This document shows, piece after piece, positions 1 through 13,859 of a DNA stretch of 64,000 nt. Numbering within the stretch: the stretch's first letter is position 1; each line of letters starts with the position of its first letter. Where the stretch lies: positions 22,330 through 86,329 of the forward strand of contig JAENRP010000050.1 in assembly GCA_024741835.1 (NCBI GenBank), read 5' to 3'. The position numbers and the translations under genes were made by a program. This stretch comes from Diplocarpon mali (taxonomy: Eukaryota; Ascomycota; Leotiomycetes; Helotiales; Drepanopezizaceae). The notes under the pieces are model-generated. The model was not told the origin of the DNA and did not search any database. It saw only the letters and a list, made by a program, of their open reading frames with translations.

Positions 1-819
1 CAGGGCACGAGTGGATGCAACTCCCCAGGCCTGGCTTGGTGGGTACCTGAAATGATAATCCTGCTGATGAGTCCCGTGCTTGATTTCCTCGTGTGCCTCT
101 CCGCGGTAGATTTGCCACGTCGGGATGGTCTCGCTTTCGTGCCTACTTTGCCAACTCTCACTTCTCGTCTCTTTCTCGCTTGACTCTACCTCTCATACTG
201 CCCCCTCGACTCGTTCCCTGGCTCATACGATGCTCGACTTGCCCTCGAACAGCGTGCCTTTGCTCCGACACGCCACACAAGCTACTGCACTCGTGATCCC
301 CGGTCTGTAGCCGGCCCATGCGGTACCACCCATCACCGCTCGGGTCTCCTGTGAGGCGTGGGAGACGCGGTTGCTCGAGCACCCGTACGTACATCGAGAC
401 ACACACCCACATATCTCGAGGCCGAGGAAACGCGGGGTGCGGATTGGGGGGTTTTTTTTTTTTTTCTTTTTTTCCCCTCGTTTTTGTTCACGTCACTGTT
501 TTATTCCCTTCCTCCCCACACGTCCCCCGTCCGAGCTCTTCCCAGCCGCGAGAGGCCGACACGCGACTCGATCTCGCGGGGATCCGACTGGCCTTCCCCT
601 CCGGAGAGAGGTCGTGGCCCGCCGGCAGCGGCGTCGGCGGGCCTCTGCGCGACGAGCTCGCGGAGGGTGCGCAGTGCAGGGGGACGGCGCGGCGCGGCGG
701 CTGCCCGGGACTGCAAACCTGCAACACGGCGTGTGGGCAGCCAGAGAGGTCTGGACGTACCGGACGGCCTGGGGAAGCCGTATCCCCGTATCACTTCCCG
801 CGCGCATCGACGCACGTGT

Positions 820-821
<2 letters not shown>

Positions 822-852
<31 letters not shown>

Positions 853-970
853 TCTGGCCGCGACGTCTCGGCTCTGAAGCGCAGACAGGAGAGGGGGAGA
901 GAGGGAGAGAGAGAGAGAGGGAGAGAGAGAGAGAGGGAGAGAGAGAGAGAGAGAAAGAGACCAGAGAAGA
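822..970. repeat. GA/purine microsatellite tract
   Basis: A (GA)n run at about 822-850 is followed, after a short unique spacer, by a nearly pure GA/GGGA tract from about 885 to 970. It has long purine/pyrimidine strand asymmetry. Confidence 0.9.
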
Positions 971-1064
971 GCGGACGATGGCTGGGTAGACGGAGGCGCT
1001 GTATCTCCTCCCATCTGGCCCTCCTGGGCAGGCCACGATTGAGACGGGGGGGAGCGGGGGGAAC

Positions 1065-1095
1065 TGTTGTTGTTGTTGTTGTTGTTCTTGTTGTT
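1065..1095. repeat. TGT trinucleotide repeat
   Basis: About ten consecutive TGT/TTG units, interrupted once by a C. Confidence 0.9.
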
Positions 1096-1837
1096 TCTCC
1101 TCTCTTTTCCTCCTCCCTCGGGTTCCGCGCTGGCTGACGGCTTACCACGAGAAGGGGTGAAGTTGCGGCGACCATACCTACAGCCCCTACCATCCATCAG
1201 GGCTCGCGCATTCGACTCCCCCAGAATTCTTCGCGGTGCACTCCGTCGAGCAGGTCGCCGACTGATACGCTGGCCTGCCCTCCCACCTGCTGCGGCGAGC
1301 CTCGTCTCAACGTTGAGATCACTCGTAGGGTGGGTGATACCCGCCAACATCATCCGCTTCCTGATCAGTTTCAATCCCGCAGTCCCATGACTCGTGAAGC
1401 ACTGACTCTGTTCATGACATGGTGCCGTACCGGTAACCGACCTGAGATCCGGCGGACGCGTGGGCTGCCCGTAAAAACAAAAAAAAAAAAAAGACCCAAG
1501 AGATGTTCAGTCACACGGCAGTGTATTTTCTAAGGTGGGATCAATTCCGGGCTAGACTACCATGATCCTCCATCTACCGCAAGCTTTTATACCATGCCGA
1601 AACACAAGATTGCAAGCCCGAGAGCCGAGAGGGAGGAAAGTCGAAAGGCCGGAAAACATGCGCGCGAAGAAAAAGGAGAAGCTGCCAGGCCTGCACGTTC
1701 CCCCCAGACTAGATGTGATGACGCAAAAGCCAGGGAAAAAAACACACAGTAGCTTGGATTCATCGTACAATAACCACCCTTGCGCCTCCTGTAGAAGTGG
1801 GACTGAAGAGACGGGAATGATTCGTGATGGGACACTA

Positions 1838-3388
<1,551 letters not shown>

Positions 3389-4194
3389 ATGCAATTCTCA
3401 ACCTCTTCCGTACTGCTGGCAGCGACCATGCTGCTGAAAGCTGCATCGGCTCACAATATACAGCTCGCAGCCCATGGCAGGGAGTGCTTCCACGAGGTGC
3501 TGCACAAGGATGATAAGATGACGGTCACCTTCCAAGTTGGAGACAGAGAGTTTGGCAGCGCCGGAAATCTGCATGTGGACTTCTGGGTATGAAGTGTCTG
3601 CTATCAGGATGTGGTGAATGCCGTAGCTGATCGCCGCGCAGATCCAGAACCCATTGGGTGGTTTCGAGACGAACGAACGAACAGTGTCGAACGGAGACTA
3701 CTCCTTCACAGCTAATCATGACGGAAAATACGTATACTGCTTCAGCAATGAGCAGTGGTCGGCCTCAAGCAAGGACGTCTCCTTCAATGTCCACGGCATA
3801 GTCTACGTTCCAGAAGCTGAGGCTCCGTCGGATCCATTAGAGGCAGAAGGTACAACTCCAATACACACACACATATATATACATATAGATTGCCTACAAC
3901 CTATACTGATAGATACCAGTGCGCCAACTCTCCGAACTCCTGGCCCAGGTAAAGGACGAACAGTCTTATATCTTGCTCCGCGAGCGAACCCACCGAAACA
4001 CAGCCGAGAGCACAAACGCTCGAGTCAAGTGGTGGAGCTTGTTCCAGATGGGCGTCCTGATTGGTGAGGGTATCTTTCAAGTCTGGTGGTTGAAGCGCTT
4101 CTTTGAGGTAGGCAAGAACAGTTCCGAGCGAGATGGATTTCTGAGCCGGTGACTGATGTGACTCCTTCGTACAAAGGTCAAACGGGTGGTGTAG
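3389..4194 (+). CDS. EMP24: p24 family cargo receptor Emp24
   Basis: Four exons (3389-3586, 3642-3849, 3920-4107, 4177-4194) give 203 residues, the usual length. In order it has a signal peptide (about residues 1-21, cleavage before HNIQL), a GOLD domain with the conserved cysteines (about C33 and C99), the helical stretch with DEQSYILLRERTHRNTAEST, one membrane span, and a short cytosolic tail LKRFFEVKRVV carrying the FF COPII signal. The RERTHRNTAEST block and the tail point to Emp24 (p24 beta) rather than Erv25. The protein cycles between ER and Golgi, packing GPI-anchored and other cargo. The last exon codes for only five residues and the stop. Intron 2 contains a short CA/TA repeat at about 3866-3890. 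ARF1 lies divergently upstream. Confidence 0.95.
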
Positions 4195-5211
4195 ATGACT
4201 ACAGCGATACCCTGGACGGCGCAACATCATAAAAGAACTGAACGGCATAATGTATGACCAGGCTGGGCATCTGATTGAAGTTTATCTCGGCGGGAGCAGC
4301 AGACTTTCCCCGGGACTCGAGGGGTGTTGACATGTGGCTGAAAGGTGTGAACACGCTGTAGCTGTACCAGCCAGCCTGTACGGATTCCTGGAGTCGCACG
4401 TCTGGCATCACACTCCGAATCAAAGAAGCCATGTTGTACTCTGGATAACATCTTGCATCTTCTTGACTTCGTGTAGTGATTCACGGCGCCGACTCTGCTC
4501 GCGGCATTTTGGCTTTTCCTGAAGGTTTCTCTCATCGCTACCCTAGTCTATCTCCACTTTCTTATTTCAAGGCTGGTCAGCCATCCAAGTGGATATCTTC
4601 CGTACATGTCCCACACCCATTGATTTTGGGTCCGTTTGTATACCTGTTCTTGAGAGTGGCATCGATTGCTGCAGACAGATTTCCATGGAATCTCTCCAGC
4701 GAAATTCAGCGTGACTTCGTGCGAGTCGTGCATCGTGTTTCTTGATCGCGTTGCTTGTTGGCAGGAAGAGCATTGTTTTTGCATTGTTCCAAAACTCAGG
4801 ACCGTGGATAGGATGTTGTCGCTACATCATCTCATTCTTGATGGCGCCATTGCCCTCGCCGCGGGGCAAACGTTCTCTCTCCAACGGATCCTGGCATGAG
4901 CCCTGGGTGCCGAGACTACGGCTGTCATCATGGGGGTGCTGCGTATCTCGAGAGTGTTGTCAGATGCTGCGCTGTGGGTTCGGATATGATTGTGCCATGC
5001 TAGGCTTATATGGATCCGCTTGTAGTGTGTGGAATCGTTCTGGTTTGGGCATGAGGAGTCAAGTACAAGAATGTCAAGGAACCGAGTATCACCCTGGCTG
5101 CTGCATGAGTCCTGTACCAGACAGAGCTCTTGCAGATGTACGTTCTTTTCTACGGTGTTGTCCTGCATCATTCTCATGTTTACAATGATCCTACACATCA
5201 TTCGCTACCTT
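4195..5211. other. Intergenic; possible gene remnant on minus strand
   Basis: About 1 kb between EMP24 and the glutathione S-transferase. On the minus strand two or three adjacent open frames (about 4880-4570 and 4535-4199) have codon use that looks somewhat coding, but they are split by stops and frame changes. I found no splice pattern that joins them into one protein, and I recognise no domain. It could be a decayed gene, a poorly conserved gene with several introns, or untranslated sequence. Confidence 0.25.
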
Positions 5212-6206
5212 TCAAGGCGCAGCAAACTTGTACTGATACTGCTCCTTTGCCTTATCCCCAAGCTCCTTCAACCTATCCTCACTCTCCTTGAACCCATCCT
5301 CCTCCTTCAACCTCCTCTGATACGCAGTATTCACGAGCTTGCTCTCACTCGGGACATCTAAACCAGCGCGCACTGCCGGCCTCTGCTCGATGCTCTTCCA
5401 CCACCTCTCGACATTCGTGAACTTTGTCAAGTCCACGCCCGCAAAGTAAGCGACGTTGACCCAGGAGAAGGACGCAATGTCGGCAATGCTGTACTTGCCC
5501 CGACCTGGGCCGACGAGGAAATCCCGGTCGGCGAGCTGGATGTCGAGAACCCCGTACAGCCGCTCGCTCTCCCCAACATAGCGCTGGGTGGGGTAAGGGA
5601 TGCGCTCTTTAGCAAGGCGGTAGAAGTGGTTTGCTTGGCCTTGCATTGGGCCCTGTCACATATCAGCCCCCATCCATCCCGCATTCAACACCGCAGACAT
5701 CGTGTGAAGGGTGTGTACGGTTGCAAAAAGATCGGGCCGCCTACCAAGCCCCCATGTTGCCAGGCAACCCATTGCTCACACCGGCTCAGATCCTCCGCGT
5801 CGCTGAAGCTGAACCTCCCCTCAGTGTCATAGACACGCGTCAGATACGACAGGATGGCCGCTCCCTCAAAGACAGAGAAGCCGTTGCGGTCATGGTCCAC
5901 GATGGCGGGGATGCGGCCGTTGGGCGAGAGCTTGGTGAACCAGGGCTCTTTCTGGATATTCTCCATGATGTTTATGGATTGGACGGTGTATCGCAGGCCG
6001 TAAGCTGCTTTCAGCTCCTCGAGCAGGATGGACACTTTGTGGCCGTTGGGAGTCCCGAATGTGAGAAGCTCGATGCCAGAGTTGGCGATCAGGCCGGTCG
6101 GGCGGGAGGCGGACATTGTCCTGTGGACGTGGATGGAGGGGGTGTTGAGGCTTGGGATGAGGTGTTTGGTTGTTTGGTGCAGGCGGCGGCGGGATGACTG
6201 CAACAT
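5212..6206 (-). CDS. Glutathione S-transferase, Ure2-like
   Basis: Two exons (6206-5745, 5652-5212) give 300 residues. A thioredoxin-fold N domain begins LLTFGTPNGHKVSILLEEL, followed by the glutathione-site segment SPNGRIPAIVDHDRNG and FEGAAILSYL, then an all-helical C domain (YSIADIASFSWVNVA...). This is the fungal Ure2p/YfcG-type architecture. Such enzymes conjugate glutathione or act as disulfide-bond oxidoreductases in the cytosol. Two starts are possible. The upstream ATG (6206) adds about 30 Arg/Ser/Thr-rich residues that could be a mitochondrial presequence. The ATG at 6116 (MSASRPTGL) gives a standard 270-residue cytosolic protein and is the better match to the family. The 92-base intron (5653-5744) interrupts the helical domain. 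Confidence 0.9.
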
Positions 6207-7180
6207 GGAGGATGAGGAGCTCCAGCGCGAGAGGAGATGCCAAAAGACCGTGATGCAGGAAGTATGACGCTGGGAGGCGGTTGCTGAATAATATGTTGAC
6301 GATTGGCCAGATCGTGCGACGAGTGTTTGGTAAGATCCTCGGAGGTGGGGGTGACTTGATGATGTCAGCGGCTCTCCACATCTCTTGTTTCTCCCCAGCG
6401 AGGAGCACGAAGTTTAAGTGGGCTTCCCAGTTTGATGCTTAGGGCTTTCTCGGGTTGGTCCAACCGGTGGAGGATAAATCGACGAGATATCATACATGCC
6501 AGCCACGATTCATGATAGTTCGTACTTTTGCCTCGTCCTCATGGCCTATTCAGATGTTGGAGAATTGCCGTTCAGGACCTCGCTAAGCAATGAAGAACGG
6601 CTCTTACACGCGGGGTGAACGTCAATCGTCGAGATCTCAGCAATCTAGGGGAAGCTCACCTGATATGCATTGTCGGTAATCACGTTTCTGCCAATCACGT
6701 GATGCTATCAGATGAAAGCGACCGTGCCGACGCTGCGGATCAGCACTGAGGTCTATCCTTCACTCCTCTTGCAAGCCATCTCCTGCTTTCACAGTCGAGC
6801 ACCATATCATCTCAACTGTTTCTGCGAAGCCCGCCAATAGCTTCATCTGTCTCCTGACTCTTCTCGTCGCTCACCCGTGCGCCACATATTTTCAGTCGTC
6901 CGTTCGTCTCGGTACGTCTGAGAGAAGAATGAGAAGTGACTACGATATGTGATTCTCTCGTCAATACGCTCAGTGTCGCAGCAACAATCTGGAGGCTCTC
7001 CGACCATACGTGCCGCTCACCCCGCGCCCAGCGCCCCCTTCTCTGATCCGTCGCGGACTTATTTCCGATTTATACGCTCGACTGAAGCTCGTCTCGTTGC
7101 CGCGAACCAGAAGTTTGCGAGCTTTCTTCGCCATCAAATTAATACCACGTCGTCCATTGGCGTCGGCTTTTCGCGTCAAA
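6207..7180. other. Divergent promoter region, GST and SSADH
   Basis: 974 bases between two divergent metabolic genes, with no supported gene. It contains the palindrome TCACGTGA at 6695-6702, a bHLH-type E-box roughly midway between the two start codons. Confidence 0.5.
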
Positions 7181-8995
7181 ATGGCCAGCAAGCTTCCTTT
7201 CCAGGTGAGGAGCACAACCAATCTTCCGTCAGGCGAGGATGTACACGCACGAGTACACAAGGCTGACAGAGACAGATCAAAAACCCGGGCATTTTCAAGG
7301 ACCAATCTCTTGTAAGAGGTGAATGGGTAGAAGCAAAGTCAGGCAAGCGATTCGACGTCGTGGGTTAGAAAATCTTAGCCTCACGTGAAAAATGTATTGA
7401 GCATCCTCAGATCCCGGTAGCGGCAAAGTCTGGGCATCAGCCCCAGACAATACCGCAGAAGATGTGGATGCTGCCGTCAAGGGAGCTCACGAAGCATTCC
7501 AGACCTACAGCAAAGTCAACCCCAGAACCAGAGCACAATGGCTCCTGAAGTGGGACGCTCTCATTCGGGAGAACAGAGACGACATCGCCAACATCGTCAC
7601 GTACGAGACCGGCAAGCCTCTGCCCGAGTCTCAAGGCGAACTCGACTACGCTCTCGGCTTCACATGGTGGTTTGCTGGTGAAGCAGAGCGCATCTCTGGA
7701 ACGATCCAGACACCGGCCGCCCCGGGTCGGAGAGTGTTTACCGTCAAGCAACCCATCGGGGTTGCGGCTGCGCTCGTGCCTTGGAACTTCCCAATCGCCA
7801 TGATCCTGCGGAAGGCCAGCGCTGCGTTTGCTGCTGGGTGCACCATGATCGTGAAGCCTTCTCCGGAAACCCCGCTCTCGGTGCTCGCAGTAGCAAATCT
7901 AGCTCATCAGGCTGGATTCCCAAAAGGCGTGTTCAGTGTCTTGACAACGAGTCTGGAGAATACCCCACCATTGAGCGAAGGTCTTTGCCGCCACCCACTT
8001 GTCAAGAAAGTCACGTTCACCGGATCTGTGAGTGCCAGAGCATCACAGTCATCCCACTTCGGAGCTGACGAGCCACCAGACCCGAGTCGGAAAGCTGGTT
8101 GCGAAGCTGTGTGCGGATGGGTTGAAGAAGGTCACGCTAGAACTCGGGGGAAACTGCCCATTCTTGATCTTCGACGACGCGGATCTGAACCAGGCTGCAG
8201 AAGGTATGATCTCCTGGACAGGCCTCGGATGCTGTTGCTCACTCCGCCCTAGCTCTTATGGCCCTGAAGTGGCGCCATGCAGGACAAGCTTGCATCACCG
8301 CCAACCGTGTTTATGTCCAAGCCAGTGTGTACGATAGATTTGCCGAAATTTTCAAGGAGAAGACTTCTAAGCTGGTCGTCGGACACGGCGCTGAGGAGGG
8401 CACCACGATGGGACCGCTCACTACTCCACGCAGTCTCGACAAGGCCCTCAATCAAGTCGAGGATGCTAAGAAACACGGCGGTCAGATAGTCCTTGGCGGT
8501 GGTCGGCTGCTCGGTACTTCAGGTTACTTCTTCGAGCCCACGATCATTCTGGGAGCGAAGAAGGAAATGTTGATTACCGAAGAGGAGACATTCGCACCCG
8601 TTCTCGCCCTCTACAGCTTTGAGACTGAGGAAGAGGCAGTCCAGGCTGCCAACAACACCAGTGTAAGTCTTGCTCAAGCGGCAGAAGCAGTTCGTCCTGA
8701 CTTGATGTGCAGATGGGATTGGCCTCGTACTTCTTCACCAAGAACATTGACCGTACCTGGAGGCTTCTCGAGAATCTCGAAGCCGGTATGATTGGCATGA
8801 ACACTGGTATACTGATCCCCAGAAATCGAGAGGTGGTGGTTGCTAAACACATACACAGGCAACTCCTCCGCTGCCGAGTCACCATTTGGAGGCATCAAGG
8901 AGTCAGGGTACGGCAAGGAATCCGGCAAGGACGTTGCGGTCAACGAGTACCTCATCACCAAGACCGGTACTCTGACTCTTGATGGCCACTTCTAG
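7181..8995 (+). CDS. Succinate-semialdehyde dehydrogenase
   Basis: Seven exons (7181-7204, 7276-7363, 7411-8027, 8080-8203, 8253-8662, 8713-8806, 8859-8995) join in phase to 497 residues. It is an aldehyde dehydrogenase of the SSADH/GabD group, which oxidises succinate semialdehyde to succinate with NAD(P)+ in the GABA shunt. Visible landmarks are PWNFPIAM (cofactor loop), TFTGST, the general base Glu264 in LELGGN, the nucleophile Cys298 in GQACITANR (spacing 34, as the family requires), EETFAPVL, and the C-terminal ESPFGGIKESGYGKE. The start MASKLPFQ has no clear mitochondrial presequence, which favours a cytosolic enzyme. The substrate is inferred from overall similarity, and another semialdehyde is possible. 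The first exon codes for only eight residues. Confidence 0.92.
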
Positions 8996-9471
8996 GCGGA
9001 GAGACGATGCCGTGTTATCACATCACTAGCCACCTACATCCGCAAGATACCGCTTCTGTGCTGGGGTGTTACTGGCTGGTATCTTGCTTGCGTGTGAGGA
9101 GCGACAGCGGTGTTGATTCGGCTGTTTCAACTCGCCTGATCCAAACCAGCCACGAACGTGCACTAGGCACTTGCGTTGCCTCGGCTCGCGATCTCATGGT
9201 ACCCTTTTTCCTCGACCCGTGTAAACAGCTATGAATGGTCGATATGTTCCTGCTTCTATGGACCCTTGACCCCGCGCCCCCGCTGCGGAGAAGCCGCGGT
9301 AAATCTGTGACGCTTGCCCCGACACGAGATCCCTTAAACTGCTCCGGATTTCATGTCTTGCATCTCTCCCTAGAATTCTACTTCTCATCCCCACATGATC
9401 GACCCTCAGATGAGGGATATCTCCATACAACATCATCTTCGATTCCTCTTCAACTATATACCTCTTACAAA
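8996..9471. other. Intergenic, SSADH 3' end to SDR promoter
   Basis: 476 bases between two tandem plus-strand genes. I see no gene or repeat here. Confidence 0.5.
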
Positions 9472-10772
9472 ATGTCCGGCCCAAAGCTCCTCCCCCTCCT
9501 CACAGCCCCCCTCCGCCTCGCGCTCTTCGACCCCCGCGCAACAGGCCTCCTCCTGGCCACGCTCCTCTGCCAGCCTTCAGCCTCTAGACTCCGCAGCATC
9601 CTCCCTGCGGCTCTTCACCCGTACCTCTCCTCGCCCTCGCTCATCCGGGCACTGTCGGCTCTGCTCAGCCTGGGCATCGTGCGCAGCCTCAACGCGCGCT
9701 TCTCGCGCTACGTCTCTAACAACTGGAAGGCAGACGCCCAGTTTGTCAAGAGCCAGGAGCTGGTGCTGATTACCGGGGGGGCGAGTGGTATCGGGGAATT
9801 GATGGCGAAGGAGTTTGCCGACGGGGGAGTCAAGGTTCTGGTGCTGGATTTGAGGGAGCCGAAGGTAGCTTTTCGTGAGTTGGGCTCTGTTATTTGTTGA
9901 TGGTTCTTACCCGAGACTGACCAATGGGACGATAGCTCCTGGGATTCACTTCTACCGGTGCAACGTCACGGAACCATCTGAGATCAGGAGCGTTGCAGAA
10001 GAGATCCGGAAGACTCATGGAGACCCCACTGTGCTTGTGAACAATGCCGGCATAGGCACTGGACACTCGATCCTGGATGGAACCGAGGCGAGAATCAGGC
10101 TGACGTTTGAAGTCAATACTATTGCGCATTTCTGGATGGTGAGGGAATTCATTCCCGCGATGATCAAGAAGAATCATGGACATGTTGTGACTATTGCGTC
10201 GATGGCCAGTAAGTGACCCTTCCCTTACCCTGGACCGAAGCGACAAATCTGGGTTGCTGCGAGCAACATCGCTTGAGTGTGATTGGCCGGACTTCTCTCG
10301 GCGCGTAGCTTTGCGTGGACTCACGCATCGACCTTAGGCTATCTCGTCCACGCCCAGAACGTCGACTATGCTTGCTCCAAGGCTAGCGCGCTCGCCTTCC
10401 ACGAAGGCTTAGCATCAGAGCTTCGCTCGCGCTACAACGCGCCGAACGTGCGAACTACGTAAGTACCACTTTCCGAGTCCAAGCAGCCAAAATCCTAACA
10501 AGCAAAGCGTCGTTAACCCAGCCTGGATCCGCACGCCACTCATCGAGAAACTGACCTCGAATCCGCGATTCAAAGACCCCGTGCTGGAAGCCGATGTGGT
10601 ATCCGGCAAGATCGTAGCGCAGATCATGAAAGGTCGGAGCGGGCAGTTGATTCTGCCCGAGGCGTTGGAGCCGGCGAGTTCGATCAGGGGATGGCCGGCC
10701 TGGTTGCAGGGGGCACTGAGAAATCGGCTTGCGGATAGCTTGAAGGATGAGAGCTTCACTGGCCTGCAGTAG
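9472..10772 (+). CDS. Membrane-anchored short-chain dehydrogenase/reductase
   Basis: Four exons (9472-9874, 9936-10208, 10338-10458, 10508-10772) give 353 residues. Residues about 1-75 are rich in Leu/Ala and likely form membrane-associated helices. The Rossmann domain follows, with the cofactor motif TGGASGIG at 101-108, NNAG, and the catalytic Tyr236/Lys240 pair in NVDYACSKAS, then VNPAWIRTPL. This layout resembles DHRS3/RDH10-type SDRs, which reduce or oxidise retinoid- or lipid-like substrates at the ER or lipid-droplet surface. The substrate in fungi is not known. An aspartate (VLDLRE) after beta-2 favours NAD(H). The acceptor of intron 3 was chosen among nearby AGs because only it restores TTVVNPAW. 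Confidence 0.88.
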
Positions 10773-12609
10773 GTGGCGGTGGAAGGGCGAGGCGGAGCTC
10801 GTGGTGACGCGGGAGGAGACAGGTGAAATGGCTTCACATGTGAGCTCCGGGTTGTGGATCATGCAAGGTAGGTTGGGGTGTACATGTTAGACTTTCTTTG
10901 GTGCCCACTCTGCATGGTGATGGTAGAGGGGTTGATCCTGGCCGGTGAAGTTCACACGAAGTTTACTCGCTTATGGTCACCTTGGCTGTAGCTCCTCGAG
11001 TCGAAGAGCCGAACACCAGACGCGCACGAAACACTCCGGCTGGCGTGCAAGCTCGAGCTATGTCCGATGGGTGTCTCGATGAGATTGTTCGAAGAGCGCT
11101 CCATCGACACACTGCATACAGTTCACGACTCGGAGCGCTCTGTCGCACCCGGCCATGCCAGGTCTGTTAAGCGGTGCCGCGTCCCGGAATAGCTCTATGG
11201 TAGTGGCGAGATATCAGCTGAAATACCCTCGTCCTTGGGTTCTATACACCTGCACATACCTTACTATTCGCTAGGCGCTTTGGCTAGATCTGCTCCGCTT
11301 GAGAAACATGTACGAGGAGCGTCCCATTCATGCTGAGTACGTACCTCGCCGCACGTCTCTCCGCACATCCCTGTGCCGGCCAAGCGATGGCAAATGCGAA
11401 TGGCCAGACAATGGCAAAGGCAAACATAGCTAGAGTACGAGTTCTCGTAGTTGCGCAAGATCTTCACGATGAGATCATGATGATGTCGTACACGTGCTGC
11501 GAAGGGCTCACTCACGTTTTTTCCATTCTTTTTCGAGTTCCTACATACCGGAGGATTTCCCGTGACCTCGGCCGGGCGCCACCCTAGCTTGTTATTAGCC
11601 GACAAGCGGGATTATGTCATCAAGCGGCAACAGAACCTCTCGCGCTGAGCGCCTTTGCCGCCATGGATATTTATTTCTTCTCCTCAACGACAACGCTACA
11701 ACACTCAAACGAAGCTCCCCCGGCAAACTCTACTGTCCAACTCTCCCCCCGCCATGCGGTCTAGAACGATTTCTAGGACTACTCTGCTCGGGACACTAGA
11801 GCTCGACCCAAGCAGCGCTCGATGATCGAACGGAACTCTATTTCGGCTCGTTTGCACCGTCATTGGCCACTCCGGAGCAACCTCCTGTCCCAAGAGAGGC
11901 TTTCTCCGGGTGACCCTGGCTCACGGCGCCAGCTCTCCGTTTCTCCTTGTCGTCTGCCTGGTATCGGCTCCTTCGCTAATACTCTCATGCAATGCTTCAA
12001 GTACGTTACGAGCACTCGACCGTACCGCACAGTATCGCTGCAGCCGCGGTAGCCTCATGCAGGAACATCGCACCGTCATGTCTCTTGGAAACTCTCCTCC
12101 CAAAACTCCCCAGGTCTGGGGTTCGAGCTCGCGCTTGGCGGAGTCATCGCCTCGATTTGTGGACTTGTCTCGACGTCTCCCTCCAGGTGGGCTTCCACTC
12201 GGAGCGCTTCCTGGGCAGACGGGTCCTTGGATCAGCAGAACTTCATGGACAGTCTCGGGCAGGGGTGCCGGGCAGAAAGCAGGCTGCGCGAAGCACGAGC
12301 GTGCCTGTTCTAGAGTACCGTTCCGACAGCATGCCTCCATAAGAAAGCAAAGTCCCGGTGCGGCATGGTTGGGAGACATGGTCTGGCATCTTTCGCCAAA
12401 CCTGGTCGCCTTTTCCTTCGTAGCGTCACAGGGTTCTGGTTGAGAAGCCGGAGAGTCGGTCTTGAGTTACCTCGTTTCGACGAACATCTGGCCTGCACAA
12501 ATAACGAGCTGTCCCCCATACGGGACAGCTTGAGCAACATCACGAACAAGAACTGGCTTGCTCGTCTCATCAATACAACTTTCAACGGCCTCACCTCCAC
12601 AACATCACC
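10773..12609. other. Long intergenic region
   Basis: 1.84 kb without a supported gene. Open frames of 60-177 codons occur in all frames, but none has a family signature or a consistent exon chain. The right end should be the promoter and leader of the DUF3445 gene. A short transcribed RNA or a fast-evolving gene cannot be excluded. Confidence 0.4.
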
Positions 12610-13859
12610 ATGATCACCACGCCTCCACCCGAAGCTCGCACATATCTCACTCTCCACAGCACACCCGTCAACAGTCTAACGCTCCTTGCCGCGCTCGTCC
12701 TTCTCATCCTAGCCCTCAGCCTTCTCGCCGCTAGCTATCACCTCCCGTCTCTCTCACCATGGACCCGCTGCCTCTTCCCATCTTGCTCCCGTACCACCAG
12801 ACTCCCTCCGTTTGACATGGAGACTAAAATCCGTCAAGATGTTCAACCGTATCAATTCCCGCCCCTCAAGGAGAAAACATCCACCCGCATGGCCATGGGC
12901 CTCAAACGGCTCGACGAGTCGAACTGGCTCACGCTCGACTCCGCCTACCTCCCTGAACACAGTCTCCGTCAGCAGTTGCTGTCCACCGCCAAGCCGAACG
13001 TCGTCCAATGCCTCCCCGGCTCAGACGCAGCTTGCATGGAGCTCTTGCAAACGGTGACCTCCTTCCTTTCGTCGCGGTTCCCACAGCACTTCGCCATCAT
13101 CTCCTCGCCATCCGGCCCGAAGATCATCAACCACCTCACGGACGAGGTCTACCCCATCGGCCCTTCGTGTCCCAACCCCTTGGAGGTAGCCGCCAAACTC
13201 GCCATGGAGGATTTCAACATCCTGGTCCGCCATCCTGAGACGGGAGAGTATCACCTCCAGGCGTCGGCCACGCTCTTTCCAGCCGGGTGGAAGCTGCAAG
13301 AGAGGATCGGGACCAGTATGGCGAACCTGCATCAACCTGTGCCAGGGTGGAAAGAGAAGTTGGGCGCAAGCGTCAACCGGTTGGTCCTCATTTCCATACT
13401 CCCTTGTTTCAAAATTTTGCGTCACGCCCTCGACTGACCAACCGCGAATGTAGATACTTTGACCACCTCTCCCACAAGACAACCATGGAGCGCACAAACG
13501 TCTTCATCCAGAGCACGCCGGAGCTCTTCCAAGACGTGCCTGAGGCCGCACCCGATACCGGCGCTGCAGTGCACGAGTTGATGGTCCGCCGGGAACGCCA
13601 GACGTTCACTCGCTTAGAGCGCACGGGAGCAGTGCTGTTTACCGTAAGGACTTATATGGAGCCCTTGACTCAGCTGTGCGACGACCAGCTGCGGGCGTTG
13701 AGAAGCCAGGTCTTGGGGTGGGAAGAGGAGGTGCGAAAGTACAAGGGGAGCGATATCTGGGGCCCGGGCTTGACGAGCTTGTGCGAGGAGAGATTGGGGC
13801 CGGTGGTGGGGAAGGTGGGGAAGACTGGGGGGTGTCCGATGAAGGTTATTGTACGATGA
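12610..13859 (+). CDS. DUF3445 protein (heme-dependent oxidative N-demethylase-like)
   Basis: Two exons (12610-13379, 13454-13859) give 391 residues. An N-terminal hydrophobic segment (about residues 17-40, rich in Leu/Ala/Ile) should anchor the protein in a membrane. The rest matches the DUF3445 family: MAMGLKRLDESNWLTLDSAY near the start of the domain, then HFAIISSP, FPAGWKLQERIG with VPGWKEKLGASVNR, and RRERQTFTRLERTGAVLFTVRTYMEPL. Bacterial relatives include the catalytic subunit of heme-dependent oxidative N-demethylase, which removes methyl groups from amines. Whether the fungal protein has this activity is inference. The intron falls between the Asn-Arg and Tyr-Phe-Asp of the domain. 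The gene is flanked by unusually long intergenic regions on both sides. Confidence 0.85.

Noticed and set aside
318..1374. Several overlapping open frames of 80-290 codons on both strands
   Set aside because: They translate GA/CT and TGT repeats into Arg-Glu, Ser-Leu or Asn runs, overlap each other on both strands, and lack splice structure.
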